NCBI RefSeq assembly: GCF_029989365.1
Contig: NZ_JAPRAQ010000029.1
Coordinates: forward strand, 1-64,000
Length of the DNA stretch: 64,000 nt
Origin: Bradyrhizobium sp. Arg816
GTDB lineage: Bacteria > Pseudomonadota > Alphaproteobacteria > Rhizobiales > Xanthobacteraceae
Direction of reading: 5' to 3'
The notes beneath the pieces are model-generated. The model did no database searches, was not told the DNA's origin, and saw only the letters and a program-made list of their open reading frames with translations. Both the position numbers and the translations under genes were made by a program. This document shows, in pieces, positions 26,447 through 34,499 of the stretch. Within the stretch, counting starts at the first letter, position 1, and every line of letters begins with the position of its first letter.

Positions 26447-27826
26447 TTACCAGCCCAACTCGCGCAAATACGTCGCACGGGCGGCAACGCCGGTATGCGT
26501 GAAGTCGCTGAAGACCCCATCGACGCCGAGCCGGTAGAATTTGAGATATTCAAGGCTCGGGTCGCCGCGATAGTCGGCGGCGAGATATTTCTTCTCGTTC
26601 CGAAACGTGAAGACATGCACGAAAAGACCGAGCTTGTGCGCGTCCGCGACAAGACTGGTCGCGTCCTGCGTCGAAGCCTCCGGCGTCGATCCCTTGTAGG
26701 GCGTGCCATCGGCGTTGCCGTCCTTCCACGGCGCGATCTTGAGCGGAACGATATAGGCCTTCCACGGACCGATGCCCTCGGCATAGGTCTTGATCTCGGC
26801 AAGCCCATCCGGGGTCAACATCGCATCGTACAAGCGCGCATCGCCCGCAACCGTCCAGTCGAACGGGCGCGAATTCGTGATGTTGTTGAGGAGGACCTTG
26901 CCGGTTTTGAAGTCGATTCCGTTGCCGTCGACGAGTTGGACCTGCCGCGTCTGAAGGCCGTGGCTGCGCATATATTTCAGGCTGCCGGGTTCGAAGCTCT
27001 GGACCAGGATGGGAGCGTCCTTGGTGTTGAGGCCGTTATCCCTGATGATCTTGATCAGGGCATCCTCGAGCGGACGGCTGCCGGCCACGCCGCAGCCATT
27101 GGCGATCGCCTGGGCATTGTTCCAGGTCGGGTTCTTGGTTTCGGGATAGACGAGGATGGACCGCCCGGTCTCCTTGCTCTTGACCTTGGCGATGTCGATG
27201 ACGTCCTGGAAGCTGATGATCGGGAGCTTGCCGTTGAAGACTTTCGGCCGCTCGTTGGCCGCGTCATAGGTGGTGCCGCCGATCCATTGCTTCAGCTCGG
27301 CCATGGTGAAGTCGCTGATCGACCAATCGTTGGTATGATCCTCGCCGTCCACAATCAGCGACTTCAGCACCGATTTGGGATCGGCCGGGTCGCTCAGATC
27401 CGTCAGGTAATCGGCAGGCACGCCGGTGGCCGACGGGGCCTTGACGCGCACACCGGGCACGGTGCGCTTGCGGGCGGCGACGGCCGCATTGGTCTTCGCC
27501 ACCTCGGCAATGTTGGTGTTGTCGCTCAGCCAGGGGTTATGACGCACGACCAGAACGCAATCCTTGGTCAGGTGCAAATCCTCTTCGAGCGCATCGGTCC
27601 CGAGCGCCGCGGCGAGGTCGTACGACGCCTCGGTCTCTTCAGGTACCAGGCCCGGCAGGCCGCGATGTCCAAGGACCAGTGGCGCCTTTCCATCGACGGT
27701 CAGGAAGGGTTTGGCGCCAGCCGGCGCCGGGCCGGACTGTGCAACTGCCATCGACAAGGGCAGCACCGCCGCGCCGAACAGCATCGCTGCGACACCCATT
27801 GTCCGTCCCGAACGACTGTTCCGCAT
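26447..27826 (-). CDS. glpQ: Periplasmic glycerophosphodiester phosphodiesterase
   Basis: A 459-residue exported enzyme hydrolysing glycerophosphodiesters to glycerol-3-phosphate and an alcohol. The ATG at 27826 has GGAGG seven bases upstream and opens a signal peptide (ending near AVAQS). The GDPD barrel begins with VLGHRG and continues with PEETEASYDLA, TDALEEDLHLTKD and VVRHNPWL, which carry the catalytic His and metal-binding Glu/Asp residues. Its length resembles the long periplasmic GlpQ type rather than the cytoplasmic UgpQ. Single gene. GlpQ homologues are often phosphate-regulated, but no clear Pho box was found. Confidence 0.85.
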   Translation of the reverse strand: MRNSRSGRTMGVAAMLFGAAVLPLSMAVAQSGPAPAGAKPFLTVDGKAPLVLGHRGLPGLVPEETEASYDLAAALGTDALEEDLHLTKDCVLVVRHNPWLSDNTNIAEVAKTNAAVAARKRTVPGVRVKAPSATGVPADYLTDLSDPADPKSVLKSLIVDGEDHTNDWSISDFTMAELKQWIGGTTYDAANERPKVFNGKLPIISFQDVIDIAKVKSKETGRSILVYPETKNPTWNNAQAIANGCGVAGSRPLEDALIKIIRDNGLNTKDAPILVQSFEPGSLKYMRSHGLQTRQVQLVDGNGIDFKTGKVLLNNITNSRPFDWTVAGDARLYDAMLTPDGLAEIKTYAEGIGPWKAYIVPLKIAPWKDGNADGTPYKGSTPEASTQDATSLVADAHKLGLFVHVFTFRNEKKYLAADYRGDPSLEYLKFYRLGVDGVFSDFTHTGVAARATYLRELGW

Positions 27827-27939
27827 CACCAAGCCTCCGTCTTTGCCCGGCATCGCTTCGAATGCCGCGGGCGCCGAACCGAATACGGTCGGCGCTGTCG
27901 TCTTGTCTCAAGACTCTGACAGACGGATGACGACGGAGG

Positions 27940-27963
27940 GGGCGGCGCAAGGTTGCGCCGCCC
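27940..27963 (-). terminator. GC-rich hairpin downstream of aldehyde dehydrogenase
   Basis: GGGCGGCGCAA and TTGCGCCGCCC form a stem of about nine pairs or more, about 40 bases beyond the stop of the minus-strand aldehyde dehydrogenase gene. There is no T-run, so termination is likely but not certain. Confidence 0.45.
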
Positions 27964-27974
27964 TCTCCTGCCCA

Positions 27975-28010
27975 ATCAGATCTTGCCCGATCAGATCTTG
28001 CCCGATCAGA
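27975..28010. repeat. 15-bp tandem repeat, about 2.4 copies
   Basis: The unit ATCAGATCTTGCCCG occurs at 27975-27989 and 27990-28004, followed by a partial third copy that contains the stop codon of the aldehyde dehydrogenase gene. It looks like slippage duplication of the gene's end. Confidence 0.8.
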
Positions 28011-29523
28011 AGAAGCCAAGCTTCTTCGGGCTGTAGCTGACCAGGAGATTCTTGGTCTGCTGGTAGTGATCGAGCATCATCTTGTGGGTCTCGCGACCGA
28101 CGCCCGACTGCTTGTAGCCGCCGAACGCGGCATGCGCCGGATACGCATGGTAACAGTTGGTCCAGACCCGGCCGGCCTGGATGGCCCGGCCGAAGCGGTA
28201 GCAGCGGTTGGCATCGCGACTCCAGACGCCGGCTCCCAGGCCATAGAGCGTGTCGTTGGCGATCGCGAGCGCTTCGTCATCAGTCTTGAAGGTCGTGACC
28301 GAAACGACGGGACCAAAGATCTCCTCCTGGAAGATTCGCATCTTGTTGTGGCCCTCGAACACCGTCGGCTGGACGTAGAAGCCGCCGGAAAGATCGCCGC
28401 CGAGCTCGGCACGACCGCCGCCGGCCAGCACCCTGGCGCCCTCCTGCTTGCCGATGTCGATATAGGAGAGGATCTTGGCGAGCTGCTCGCTAGATGCCTG
28501 CGCGCCGATCATGGTGTCGGCCGCACGCGGGTCGCCCTGCTTGATGGCGGCGACGCGCTTCAGCGCTCCCTCCATGAAGCGGTCATAGATATCGGCATGG
28601 ACCAGCGCCCGGCTCGGACAGGTGCAGACCTCGCCCTGGTTCAGCGCGAACATCACAAAACCTTCGATCGCCTTGTCGAAGAAGTCGTCGTCCTCGGCGG
28701 TGACGTCGTTGAAGAAGATGTTCGGCGACTTGCCGCCGAGCTCGAGCGTGACCGGGATCAGGTTCTGGCTGGCATATTGCATGATCAGCCGGCCCGTCGT
28801 GGTCTCGCCGGTGAAGGCGATTTTCGCGATCCGCGGGCTGGACGCGAGCGGCTTGCCGGCTTCGAGGCCAAAGCCATTGACGATGTTGAGGACGCCGGGC
28901 GGCAGGAGATCGCCGATGATCTCGGCCCAGACCATGATCGAGGCCGGCGTCTGCTCGGCGGGCTTGAGTACGACGCAATTACCGGCGGCGAGCGCCGGCG
29001 CGAGCTTCCAGCACGCCATCAGCAGCGGGAAGTTCCAGGGGATGATCTGGCCGACCACGCCGAGCGGTTCGTGGAAATGATAGGCGATGGTGTCGTGGTC
29101 GATCTCGCCGATCGAGCCTTCCTGTGCGCGCACCACGCCGGCGAAATAGCGGAAATGATCGATCGCGAGTGGCAGGTCGGCGGCGCGGGTCTCGCGGATC
29201 GGCTTGCCGTTGTCCCAGGTCTCGGCAATCGCAAGGCGCTCCAGGTTCTCTTCCATCCGGTCGGCGATCCGGTTCAGGATCGCGGCGCGCTCGGCGACGC
29301 TGGTGCGTCCCCAGGCGGCCTTGGCGGCGTGCGCCGCATCGAGGGCGGCCTCGACGTCCTGCGCATCGGAACGCGCGATCTTGCAGACGATCTGGCCGTT
29401 CACCGGCGAGGCGTTGTCAAAGTACTTGCCGGAGATCGGCGCGACGAATTTGCCGCCGATGAAATTGTCATAGCGTTCGGCGAAGGGAACTTTTGTGACG
29501 CCGAGGAACTCCACCTTGTTCAT
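28006..29523 (-). CDS. NAD-dependent aldehyde dehydrogenase, ExaC/AcoD type
   Basis: 505 residues. It oxidises aldehydes, probably acetaldehyde from alcohol or acetoin breakdown, to acids. The N-terminus (VEFLGVTKVPFAERYDNFIGGKFVAP) marks the ExaC/AcoD group. IIPWNFPLLMACWKLAPALAAGN is the cofactor-binding region, and LELGGKSPNIFFNDV has the general-base Glu. The nucleophile is in NQGEVCTCPSR, and the C-terminus ends VSYSPKKLGFF, also typical of the group. An AcoR-like regulator is encoded just upstream on the same strand and a perfect palindrome lies about 115-135 bases before the start. Confidence 0.9.
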   Translation of the reverse strand: MNKVEFLGVTKVPFAERYDNFIGGKFVAPISGKYFDNASPVNGQIVCKIARSDAQDVEAALDAAHAAKAAWGRTSVAERAAILNRIADRMEENLERLAIAETWDNGKPIRETRAADLPLAIDHFRYFAGVVRAQEGSIGEIDHDTIAYHFHEPLGVVGQIIPWNFPLLMACWKLAPALAAGNCVVLKPAEQTPASIMVWAEIIGDLLPPGVLNIVNGFGLEAGKPLASSPRIAKIAFTGETTTGRLIMQYASQNLIPVTLELGGKSPNIFFNDVTAEDDDFFDKAIEGFVMFALNQGEVCTCPSRALVHADIYDRFMEGALKRVAAIKQGDPRAADTMIGAQASSEQLAKILSYIDIGKQEGARVLAGGGRAELGGDLSGGFYVQPTVFEGHNKMRIFQEEIFGPVVSVTTFKTDDEALAIANDTLYGLGAGVWSRDANRCYRFGRAIQAGRVWTNCYHAYPAHAAFGGYKQSGVGRETHKMMLDHYQQTKNLLVSYSPKKLGFF

Positions 29524-29638
29524 TGATCACTCCCGATGTTTGCTGTTTGCGCAATTCGTCGCGTGTTCACGACTTGCGCCGACGATGTCGCGGGAGCGTT
29601 TTCCTGTCAGCCCGGGCGGGAGCGATGGCCGGGGTAAC

Positions 29639-29658
29639 CTGTCGCAGTTCTGCGACAG
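29639..29658. promoter_or_regulatory. Palindromic operator candidate upstream of aldehyde dehydrogenase
   Basis: CTGTCGCA-GTTC-TGCGACAG is a perfect 8-bp inverted repeat with a 4-base spacer, 116-135 bases upstream of the aldehyde dehydrogenase start. The form and distance fit an activator site for a Fis-type regulator such as the AcoR-like protein encoded next door. No sigma-54 -24/-12 element was found between it and the gene. Confidence 0.5.
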
Positions 29659-29705
29659 TCATGGGCGAGGCGAAGGCTAAATGGAGTGCTCGCGGCATCC
29701 ACATC

Positions 29706-29782
29706 GTCAATGCGAAAGCAGCGAAGCAATCCAGACTGTTCCCGCGGAAGGATTCTGGATTGCTTCGCTGCGCTCGCAATGA
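29706..29782. repeat. Palindromic repeat, 'GTCATTGCGAGC' family, copy 2
   Basis: The right half (GATTGCTTCGCTGCGCTCGC...) matches the copy at 19783-19860; the outer left arm has decayed (GTCAATGCGAAAGC). It ends ten bases before the stop codon of the AcoR-like gene and may form a hairpin between that gene and the aldehyde dehydrogenase. Confidence 0.8.
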
Positions 29783-29792
29783 CGAAGGAAGC

Positions 29793-30752
29793 TCAGTGCT
29801 TAACCTCGAACCGCTTCAGCTTCCGGTGCAGCGTGGCGCGACTGACGCCGAGCGCATTTGCCGCGGCCGACACATTGCCGCCGGCCCGCAGCAGCGCCCG
29901 TTGCAGCACCGCGCGCTGGCCGCCGGCGAGATGGTCATGCGCGATATCGCCGCCGAGCAGGTCAGCCGCGGGCACCGGCTGCAGCGCCCTGCCCGGCGCA
30001 ATCCCGAGCCCCACCCGCGCGGAGCGGGTCGCGCCGATCACGAGATCATCCGCATCGACCGCGACGAGCCCGGTCGACTGGCCGTCGGCGCCTTGCGTCA
30101 GCACGATGCGGGCATGGGCGAAGGCGCGGCGAAACAGATCAGCCTCGATGCGCCTCGCCGCCTCACCTGCCGCGAGCGCGATCAGATTGGAAAACGCGTC
30201 AGTCCGGTCGGCGCGGCAGGAGGAGACATCGAGCACGCCCGCAAAGGCCGCCTCGTGGTCGTAGATCGGAACGGCGGTGCAGCTCAGAAGCGTGTTGCGG
30301 GTGAAGAAATGCTGGTCGCGGTCGATCGTCAGCGAGCGCTGCTCGACGACGCAGGTGCCGATGCCGTTTGTGCCTTCATGCTCCTCGCTCCAGAGCGCGC
30401 CGGTCCACAGGCCCCAGGATTGGAACGTCGCATCGTCCACCGCTGTGCCGCGGCGGTCGACCGGCACGCCCGCACCGTCGGCGAGCAGCACGCAGCAGCC
30501 GCTCGCGCCGACCGCCTGATAGAGCCGGTCCATCGCGCCTTGCGCGGCGGCGAGCAGCGGCGCGACGCGCTCGCGCGCCTGCCGCAACTCGACATCACTC
30601 AGCCGCATCGGCGCGCTGCGGCCGGCGGGATCGAGATGATGCAATCGGGACGAACGGCGCCATGAGGCCACCAGCGCCGAGCGTGCGGCCTGGCCTGACG
30701 CAATGGCGGCCTCGACGCGGGCCGCGTGATGCCGGGACATTGGCCCATTCAT
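29793..30752 (-). CDS. AcoR-like GAF-Fis transcriptional regulator without AAA+ domain
   Basis: 319 residues from the ATG at 30752, behind GGAGG; an adjoining GTG at 30755 is also possible. The N-terminal part (about 20-220) is the AcoR-type sensory region with a GAF domain: RLYQAVGASGCCVLLADGAG, WSEEHEGTNGIGTCV and FTRNTLLSCTAVPIYD. The C-terminus is a Fis-type helix-turn-helix (about 275-317, LLRAGGNVSAAANALGVSRATLHRKL). The sigma-54-contacting AAA+ domain that separates these parts in AcoR is absent, and no GAFTGA motif is present. The protein probably responds to acetoin or aldehyde-type compounds and controls the aldehyde dehydrogenase gene, by a sigma-54-independent route. Confidence 0.82.
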   Translation of the reverse strand: MNGPMSRHHAARVEAAIASGQAARSALVASWRRSSRLHHLDPAGRSAPMRLSDVELRQARERVAPLLAAAQGAMDRLYQAVGASGCCVLLADGAGVPVDRRGTAVDDATFQSWGLWTGALWSEEHEGTNGIGTCVVEQRSLTIDRDQHFFTRNTLLSCTAVPIYDHEAAFAGVLDVSSCRADRTDAFSNLIALAAGEAARRIEADLFRRAFAHARIVLTQGADGQSTGLVAVDADDLVIGATRSARVGLGIAPGRALQPVPAADLLGGDIAHDHLAGGQRAVLQRALLRAGGNVSAAANALGVSRATLHRKLKRFEVKH

Positions 30753-30959
30753 CACTGTTTCCTCCGGGTGGCAGTCTAGGCTGTGCCGGCGCGGCCCGGT
30801 TGATCTGCGTCAACTCAGGCCGACGACGGCAGAAGCCATGGGGCCGTTGGCGCGTTGCCGTCAAGGCGGCAGCCCGGTTCCAAGCCTACGACTTTCGGTA
30901 GAATTGCTACGGATTTCTGTAGCGGCTTTCGATGCTGGTTTCGAATGCAGCGGAAAGCG

Positions 30960-31277
30960 CTACTTCGCCGGGATCATCCGAACGAGATCGTGCGGATTGA
31001 CATAATCGAGCTGATAGCGCGCCCGCTCGTCCAGCATGTCAGGATCGATCCGCGACGTCCGCAGCAGCGACACGCGCTGCTCGCTCTTCGCGCGCTCGCG
31101 CTTGAGCTGGGCCAGCTCGCTCGTCAGCGCGATGATCTCCTGGTCGAGTTCCTGACGGGCGTTGAGACCGTATTTGCCGGTGTAGGCGTTGACGCCGAAA
31201 TAGCCGACGATAGCGGCCGCCATCGCATAGAGGGCAAGGCCGGTCAGGATCGATTTCAGACGCGCGCGGGAGACCAT
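30960..31277 (-). CDS. ftsB: Septum formation initiator, FtsB/DivIC family
   Basis: 105 residues from the ATG at 31277; earlier in-frame starts would run into a repeat. A short cytoplasmic N-terminus, one transmembrane helix (about 9-30) and a periplasmic coiled coil (about 38-75, QELDQEIIALTSELAQLKRERAKSE) define the FtsB/DivIC layout. It is a cell-division scaffold component that bridges FtsL and FtsQ. Position between eno and pdhA is the conserved alphaproteobacterial location. Confidence 0.85.
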   Translation of the reverse strand: MVSRARLKSILTGLALYAMAAAIVGYFGVNAYTGKYGLNARQELDQEIIALTSELAQLKRERAKSEQRVSLLRTSRIDPDMLDERARYQLDYVNPHDLVRMIPAK

Positions 31278-31350
31278 CTTGGGAAGATGCGGCAGGTTGG
31301 TTAAGGGAGTGCTAATCGCCTCCCCCTTCGCGTTCCAATCCCTGCCCCCG

Positions 31351-31467
31351 GCCGTCATGCCCGGCCTTGTGCCGGGCATCCACGTTCTTCATCACCACGG
31401 GCTAAGGCGTCGATGTCCGGGACATCTAGCGCGAAGACGCGCTTCGCGCTTTTGCCCGGCCATGACG
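31351..31467. repeat. Intergenic repeat with 'CCGTCATGCCCGGC' ends
   Basis: CCGTCATGCCCGGC at the left matches GCCCGGCCATGACG at the right in inverted form, around inner GCCCGGC-CTTGT-GCCGGGC and GCGCGAAG/CTTCGCGC hairpins. I know this as a frequent Bradyrhizobium intergenic element. It lies between ftsB and the FMN reductase gene. Confidence 0.75.
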
Positions 31468-31477
31468 AAGAAAAACC

Positions 31478-32029
31478 TCAGCCGTGGTGCTTGGCCACGT
31501 GCGCAGCAAACGCGTCGATATAGGCCTGGAGGACGGGCTTCAGGGATTCCTTGGTCAGGTTCCCCTCCGCATCGAAGGCATCGCCGACCGCGTTCAGATA
31601 AATCTCCGGCTGCTGCAGGATCGGACCGGCAATGCCCGGCAGGATATTCTGCAGCGTCTTGGCGGCGCTGACGCCACCGAGCGGGCCCGGCGAGTTCGAG
31701 ATGATGCCGACGGGCTTGCCGTTGAACGAGCTCTTGCCATAGGGGCGCGAAGCGACGTCGATGGCGTTCTTGAGCACGCCCGGGATCGCGCGGTTGTATT
31801 CGGGGGTGACGAAGATGACGCCGTCCGACTTCTGCAGCTTCTCGCGGAAGGCCAGCCAGTCCGCAGGCGGCGCGCCCTCGAGGTCCTGGTTGAAGAACGA
31901 GATGCCTGCCAGCGTGACGACCTCGAGCTTGAGCGAGGCCGGCGCGAGCTTTGCGAGCGCATTGGCGATCTTCAGCGAAAAGCTGTCCTTGCGCAGGCTG
32001 CCGGCGATCACGACGATGTTGTAGGCCAT
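31478..32029 (-). CDS. NADPH-dependent FMN reductase family protein
   Basis: A 183-residue flavodoxin-like protein. The start MAYNIVVIAGSLRKDSFS holds the FMN phosphate loop (GSLRKDS), and the conserved TPEYNRAIPGVLKNAIDVASRP segment lies near residues 72-95. SNSPGPLGG precedes the C-terminal helix. Members reduce FMN, quinones, azo dyes or metals with NAD(P)H; the physiological substrate cannot be told from sequence. Single gene on the minus strand. Confidence 0.88.
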   Translation of the reverse strand: MAYNIVVIAGSLRKDSFSLKIANALAKLAPASLKLEVVTLAGISFFNQDLEGAPPADWLAFREKLQKSDGVIFVTPEYNRAIPGVLKNAIDVASRPYGKSSFNGKPVGIISNSPGPLGGVSAAKTLQNILPGIAGPILQQPEIYLNAVGDAFDAEGNLTKESLKPVLQAYIDAFAAHVAKHHG

Positions 32030-32160
32030 GGATTGTCCTTGAGGGCTTGAGCGGAAGTTCCGGGCGGCACTTAAGCGATCCCGACCGATGGATGCAAGTG
32101 CATGAACCGGTCCCATTTGGAAACGCTGAGTTTCTCGAAAGCAGATGGTCGCCACGATCC

Positions 32161-32190
32161 AAAAACAATCAGGCCGCCCGAGGGCGGCCT
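32161..32190 (-). terminator. Rho-independent terminator after MBL-fold gene
   Basis: On the minus strand AGGCCGCCC-TC-GGGCGGCCT forms a 9-bp stem, followed by GATTGTTTTT. It lies about 29 bases beyond the stop of the MBL-fold hydrolase gene. Confidence 0.88.
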
Positions 32191-32218
32191 GATGTTTCTC
32201 GCACACCCCTAGCCCTAT

Positions 32219-33214
32219 TCAGATCGTCGGATTCCACGCCGACGGGATCAGGCGGTATTTCGCGCCATCCTTCTCGACATGCCCCACCGAGGGGAAGGTG
32301 AAGTGGAATCCGATCACGGTCGCTTTCTCGGCTACTACCATGTCGTAGAATTTGTGGCGGGTGGCCTGCGCCAGTGCCGGATCGTTGTCGAACGCCACGT
32401 GCCAATCCGGATTGCGCAGGAAGAACTCCGGAATGTTGGTGACGTCAGACTGGATCAGCACCTTCTTGTCGCCAGAGGCCACCGCGAACGAGGTATGACC
32501 CGGCGTATGGCCGGGCGTCGCGATCGAGGTGATGCCCGGCGCGACCTCCTTGCCCCACTCGTATTTCGTGACCTTGGATTCGAGCCCGGCAAAGGTCTTC
32601 TTCACGTTGGCGAAGTAGTTCTTCGTCATGTCGTTCGGAGCCTTGGCCGCGTTCTCGTCGCTCGCCCAGAACTCCCAATCCTTCCCCGGCACCATGATCT
32701 CCGCATTCGGGAAGGCCAGCGCGCCGTCGGCGAGACGAATGCCATTGGTGTGATCGGGATGGAGATGCGACAGCAGCACGACGTCGATGCTCTTGGGGTC
32801 GACGCCGGCGGCGGCGAGGTTCTGCAACGTGCGGCCGACCGCGCCCTTGCTCGGCTCTAGATTGGCAACGCCGTTGCCGGTGTCGATCAGGACCAGCTTC
32901 GAGCCGGTGTTGATAAGCTGCGGATTGAACGGCACCGTGACCATGCCCTTCGGCATGTAAGCCGCCTCGCCCGCGGCCAGCGCTTCCTCCTTCGGCAGGT
33001 TGACGACGAACTTGTCCGGCATCGGGAAGGTGCGCGCGCCGTCGTTGATCGAGGTGCACTCGTAGCTGCCGACCTTGTAGCGATAGAAGCCCGGCGCCTG
33101 CGCCCCGCTTTGCGGCACCGAGGCACTGGCAGTGGTCGGTCCAAGTCCGGTTACGGCCGCCGCGCCAATAGCCGCCGCGCCCGCGAGCAGGTCGCGGCGA
33201 TTCAGATCAGTCAT
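32219..33214 (-). CDS. Exported MBL-fold metallohydrolase
   Basis: 331 residues from the ATG at 33214. The N-terminus NRRDLLAGAAAIGAAAVTG has the twin arginines and hydrophobic run of a Tat signal, so it is probably folded before export. The metallo-beta-lactamase domain has SHLHPDHTNG (two zinc ligands and the Asp), TPGHTPGHTSF with the next His, and QSDVTN with the bridging Asp. The sequence resembles the periplasmic MBL group that includes quorum-quenching lactonases and methyl-parathion-hydrolase-like proteins; activity is uncertain. Terminated by a clear hairpin. Confidence 0.86.
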   Translation of the reverse strand: MTDLNRRDLLAGAAAIGAAAVTGLGPTTASASVPQSGAQAPGFYRYKVGSYECTSINDGARTFPMPDKFVVNLPKEEALAAGEAAYMPKGMVTVPFNPQLINTGSKLVLIDTGNGVANLEPSKGAVGRTLQNLAAAGVDPKSIDVVLLSHLHPDHTNGIRLADGALAFPNAEIMVPGKDWEFWASDENAAKAPNDMTKNYFANVKKTFAGLESKVTKYEWGKEVAPGITSIATPGHTPGHTSFAVASGDKKVLIQSDVTNIPEFFLRNPDWHVAFDNDPALAQATRHKFYDMVVAEKATVIGFHFTFPSVGHVEKDGAKYRLIPSAWNPTI

Positions 33215-33325
33215 GGAAGTGTCCCCTTCTATGCTTTGCGGTTGCCCCGCTTTCAATTGCGGCGCGAATGTTCCCGCGCTTCGCTCAGAAGGCAAGTCCT
33301 TCTTTGGATGGTGTGCCGCGGCACA

Positions 33326-34465
33326 TCACGAAGATTTATTCGGGTTGATGAGGAATTTTTCGCCGGTGGCCCGTTTGGCGTAGACCGCGATGTTGGCGGG
33401 ATCGAGCGCCTCCTGAAGCGACACCACCTTGGTGTAGTGGCTGGCGAAGGTCGTCTTCAGTTCGTCGACGACGCGCTGGCGCAGCCTGGCTCCGTCCGCC
33501 TGCCCGATCTTCATCAGGAACGGAAACAGCAACCAGCCGCCGACGCCCCAGGCCATGCCGAAGCCGCGCGGCAGCTCGATCGGGCGGATATCGAGCGCGC
33601 CGTAGACGTAGACCTGCTTGTGCACGTTGGAGCCGTAGCGGCTGTATTCCTTGGCGGTCTTGTTGATCGCGGCTTCCATGCAGTTGAGGATGTCGCCGGC
33701 CAGCTTGCCGCCGCCGATGGCATCGAAGGCGATGGTGGCGCCGGTCTCGACCAGCGCATTGGTGAGATCGCCGAGGAAGCTCGGTGCGGTGGAATCGACG
33801 ACGTATTTGGCGCCGATCTTGTGCAGGATGTCGGCCTGCTCCTTGCTGCGCACGATGTTGACCAGCGGAATGCCGTCCTTGATGCAGATCTTGTTCAGCA
33901 TCTGGCCGAGATTGGAGGCGGCCGCGGTGTGCACCAGCGCCTTGTGCCCCTCGCGCCGCATGGTCTCGGTCATGCCGAGCGCCGTGAGCGGATTGACGAA
34001 GCAGGAGGCGCCTTCGGCCGGCGTGGTGCCCGCCGGCAGCGGCAGGCACTCGCGCACTTTCAGCGTGCGGTACTGCGCGTACATCGCGCCGCCGATCACG
34101 GCGACGGTCTTGCCCATCAACGCTTTCGCGGCATCGGACGAGCCGGTCCTGATGACGACGCCCGCGCCTTCGTTACCGACCGGCATGGATTCGTCGAGCC
34201 GGCCAGCCATCGCCCGCATCGCGCCCTCCGGCACCTTCGCGGTGATGACGGGAGCGTCCTTGGTGCCGGACGCCTTCGCCGTGCTCATATCGGCCGCGCC
34301 GACGAGGAGGCCGAGGTCGGACGGGTTGATCGGCGCTGCCTCGACGCGGACGACGACCTCGTCCGCGGCGGGCTCGGGAGTCGGCACGTCGACGAGCGAG
34401 ATTTCCAGTTCACCGCTCGTCTTGATCAGCGAACGCAGTTGCAGTCCGGTCTTGCCGTCGCTCAT
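33326..34465 (-). CDS. Zinc-binding-type medium-chain dehydrogenase/quinone oxidoreductase family
   Basis: 379 residues of the MDR superfamily. A GroES-like N-terminal domain (about 1-140, EVVVRVEAAPINPSDLGLLVG, PVGNEGAGVV) is followed by a Rossmann domain with ALVHTAAASNLGQMLNKIC as the NAD(P)-binding loop. Catalytic zinc ligands (the Cys and HE pair) are not seen, so it is probably a zinc-free quinone oxidoreductase-like enzyme. Substrate unknown. It ends about 110 bases before the MBL gene. Confidence 0.85.
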   Translation of the reverse strand: MSDGKTGLQLRSLIKTSGELEISLVDVPTPEPAADEVVVRVEAAPINPSDLGLLVGAADMSTAKASGTKDAPVITAKVPEGAMRAMAGRLDESMPVGNEGAGVVIRTGSSDAAKALMGKTVAVIGGAMYAQYRTLKVRECLPLPAGTTPAEGASCFVNPLTALGMTETMRREGHKALVHTAAASNLGQMLNKICIKDGIPLVNIVRSKEQADILHKIGAKYVVDSTAPSFLGDLTNALVETGATIAFDAIGGGKLAGDILNCMEAAINKTAKEYSRYGSNVHKQVYVYGALDIRPIELPRGFGMAWGVGGWLLFPFLMKIGQADGARLRQRVVDELKTTFASHYTKVVSLQEALDPANIAVYAKRATGEKFLINPNKSS

Positions 34466-34499
34466 GTCGATCCTCCCCTGTCCTAGCTGGAGCGCCGGC

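Noticed and set aside
27827..27930. Pho box before the glycerophosphodiesterase gene
   Set aside because: Only one CTGTCA-like half-site is present; the second half of a Pho box is not convincing.
29524..29640. Sigma-54 promoter for the aldehyde dehydrogenase gene
   Set aside because: No GG-N10-GC element with surrounding consensus was found; a TTGC is present but lacks the matching -24 part.
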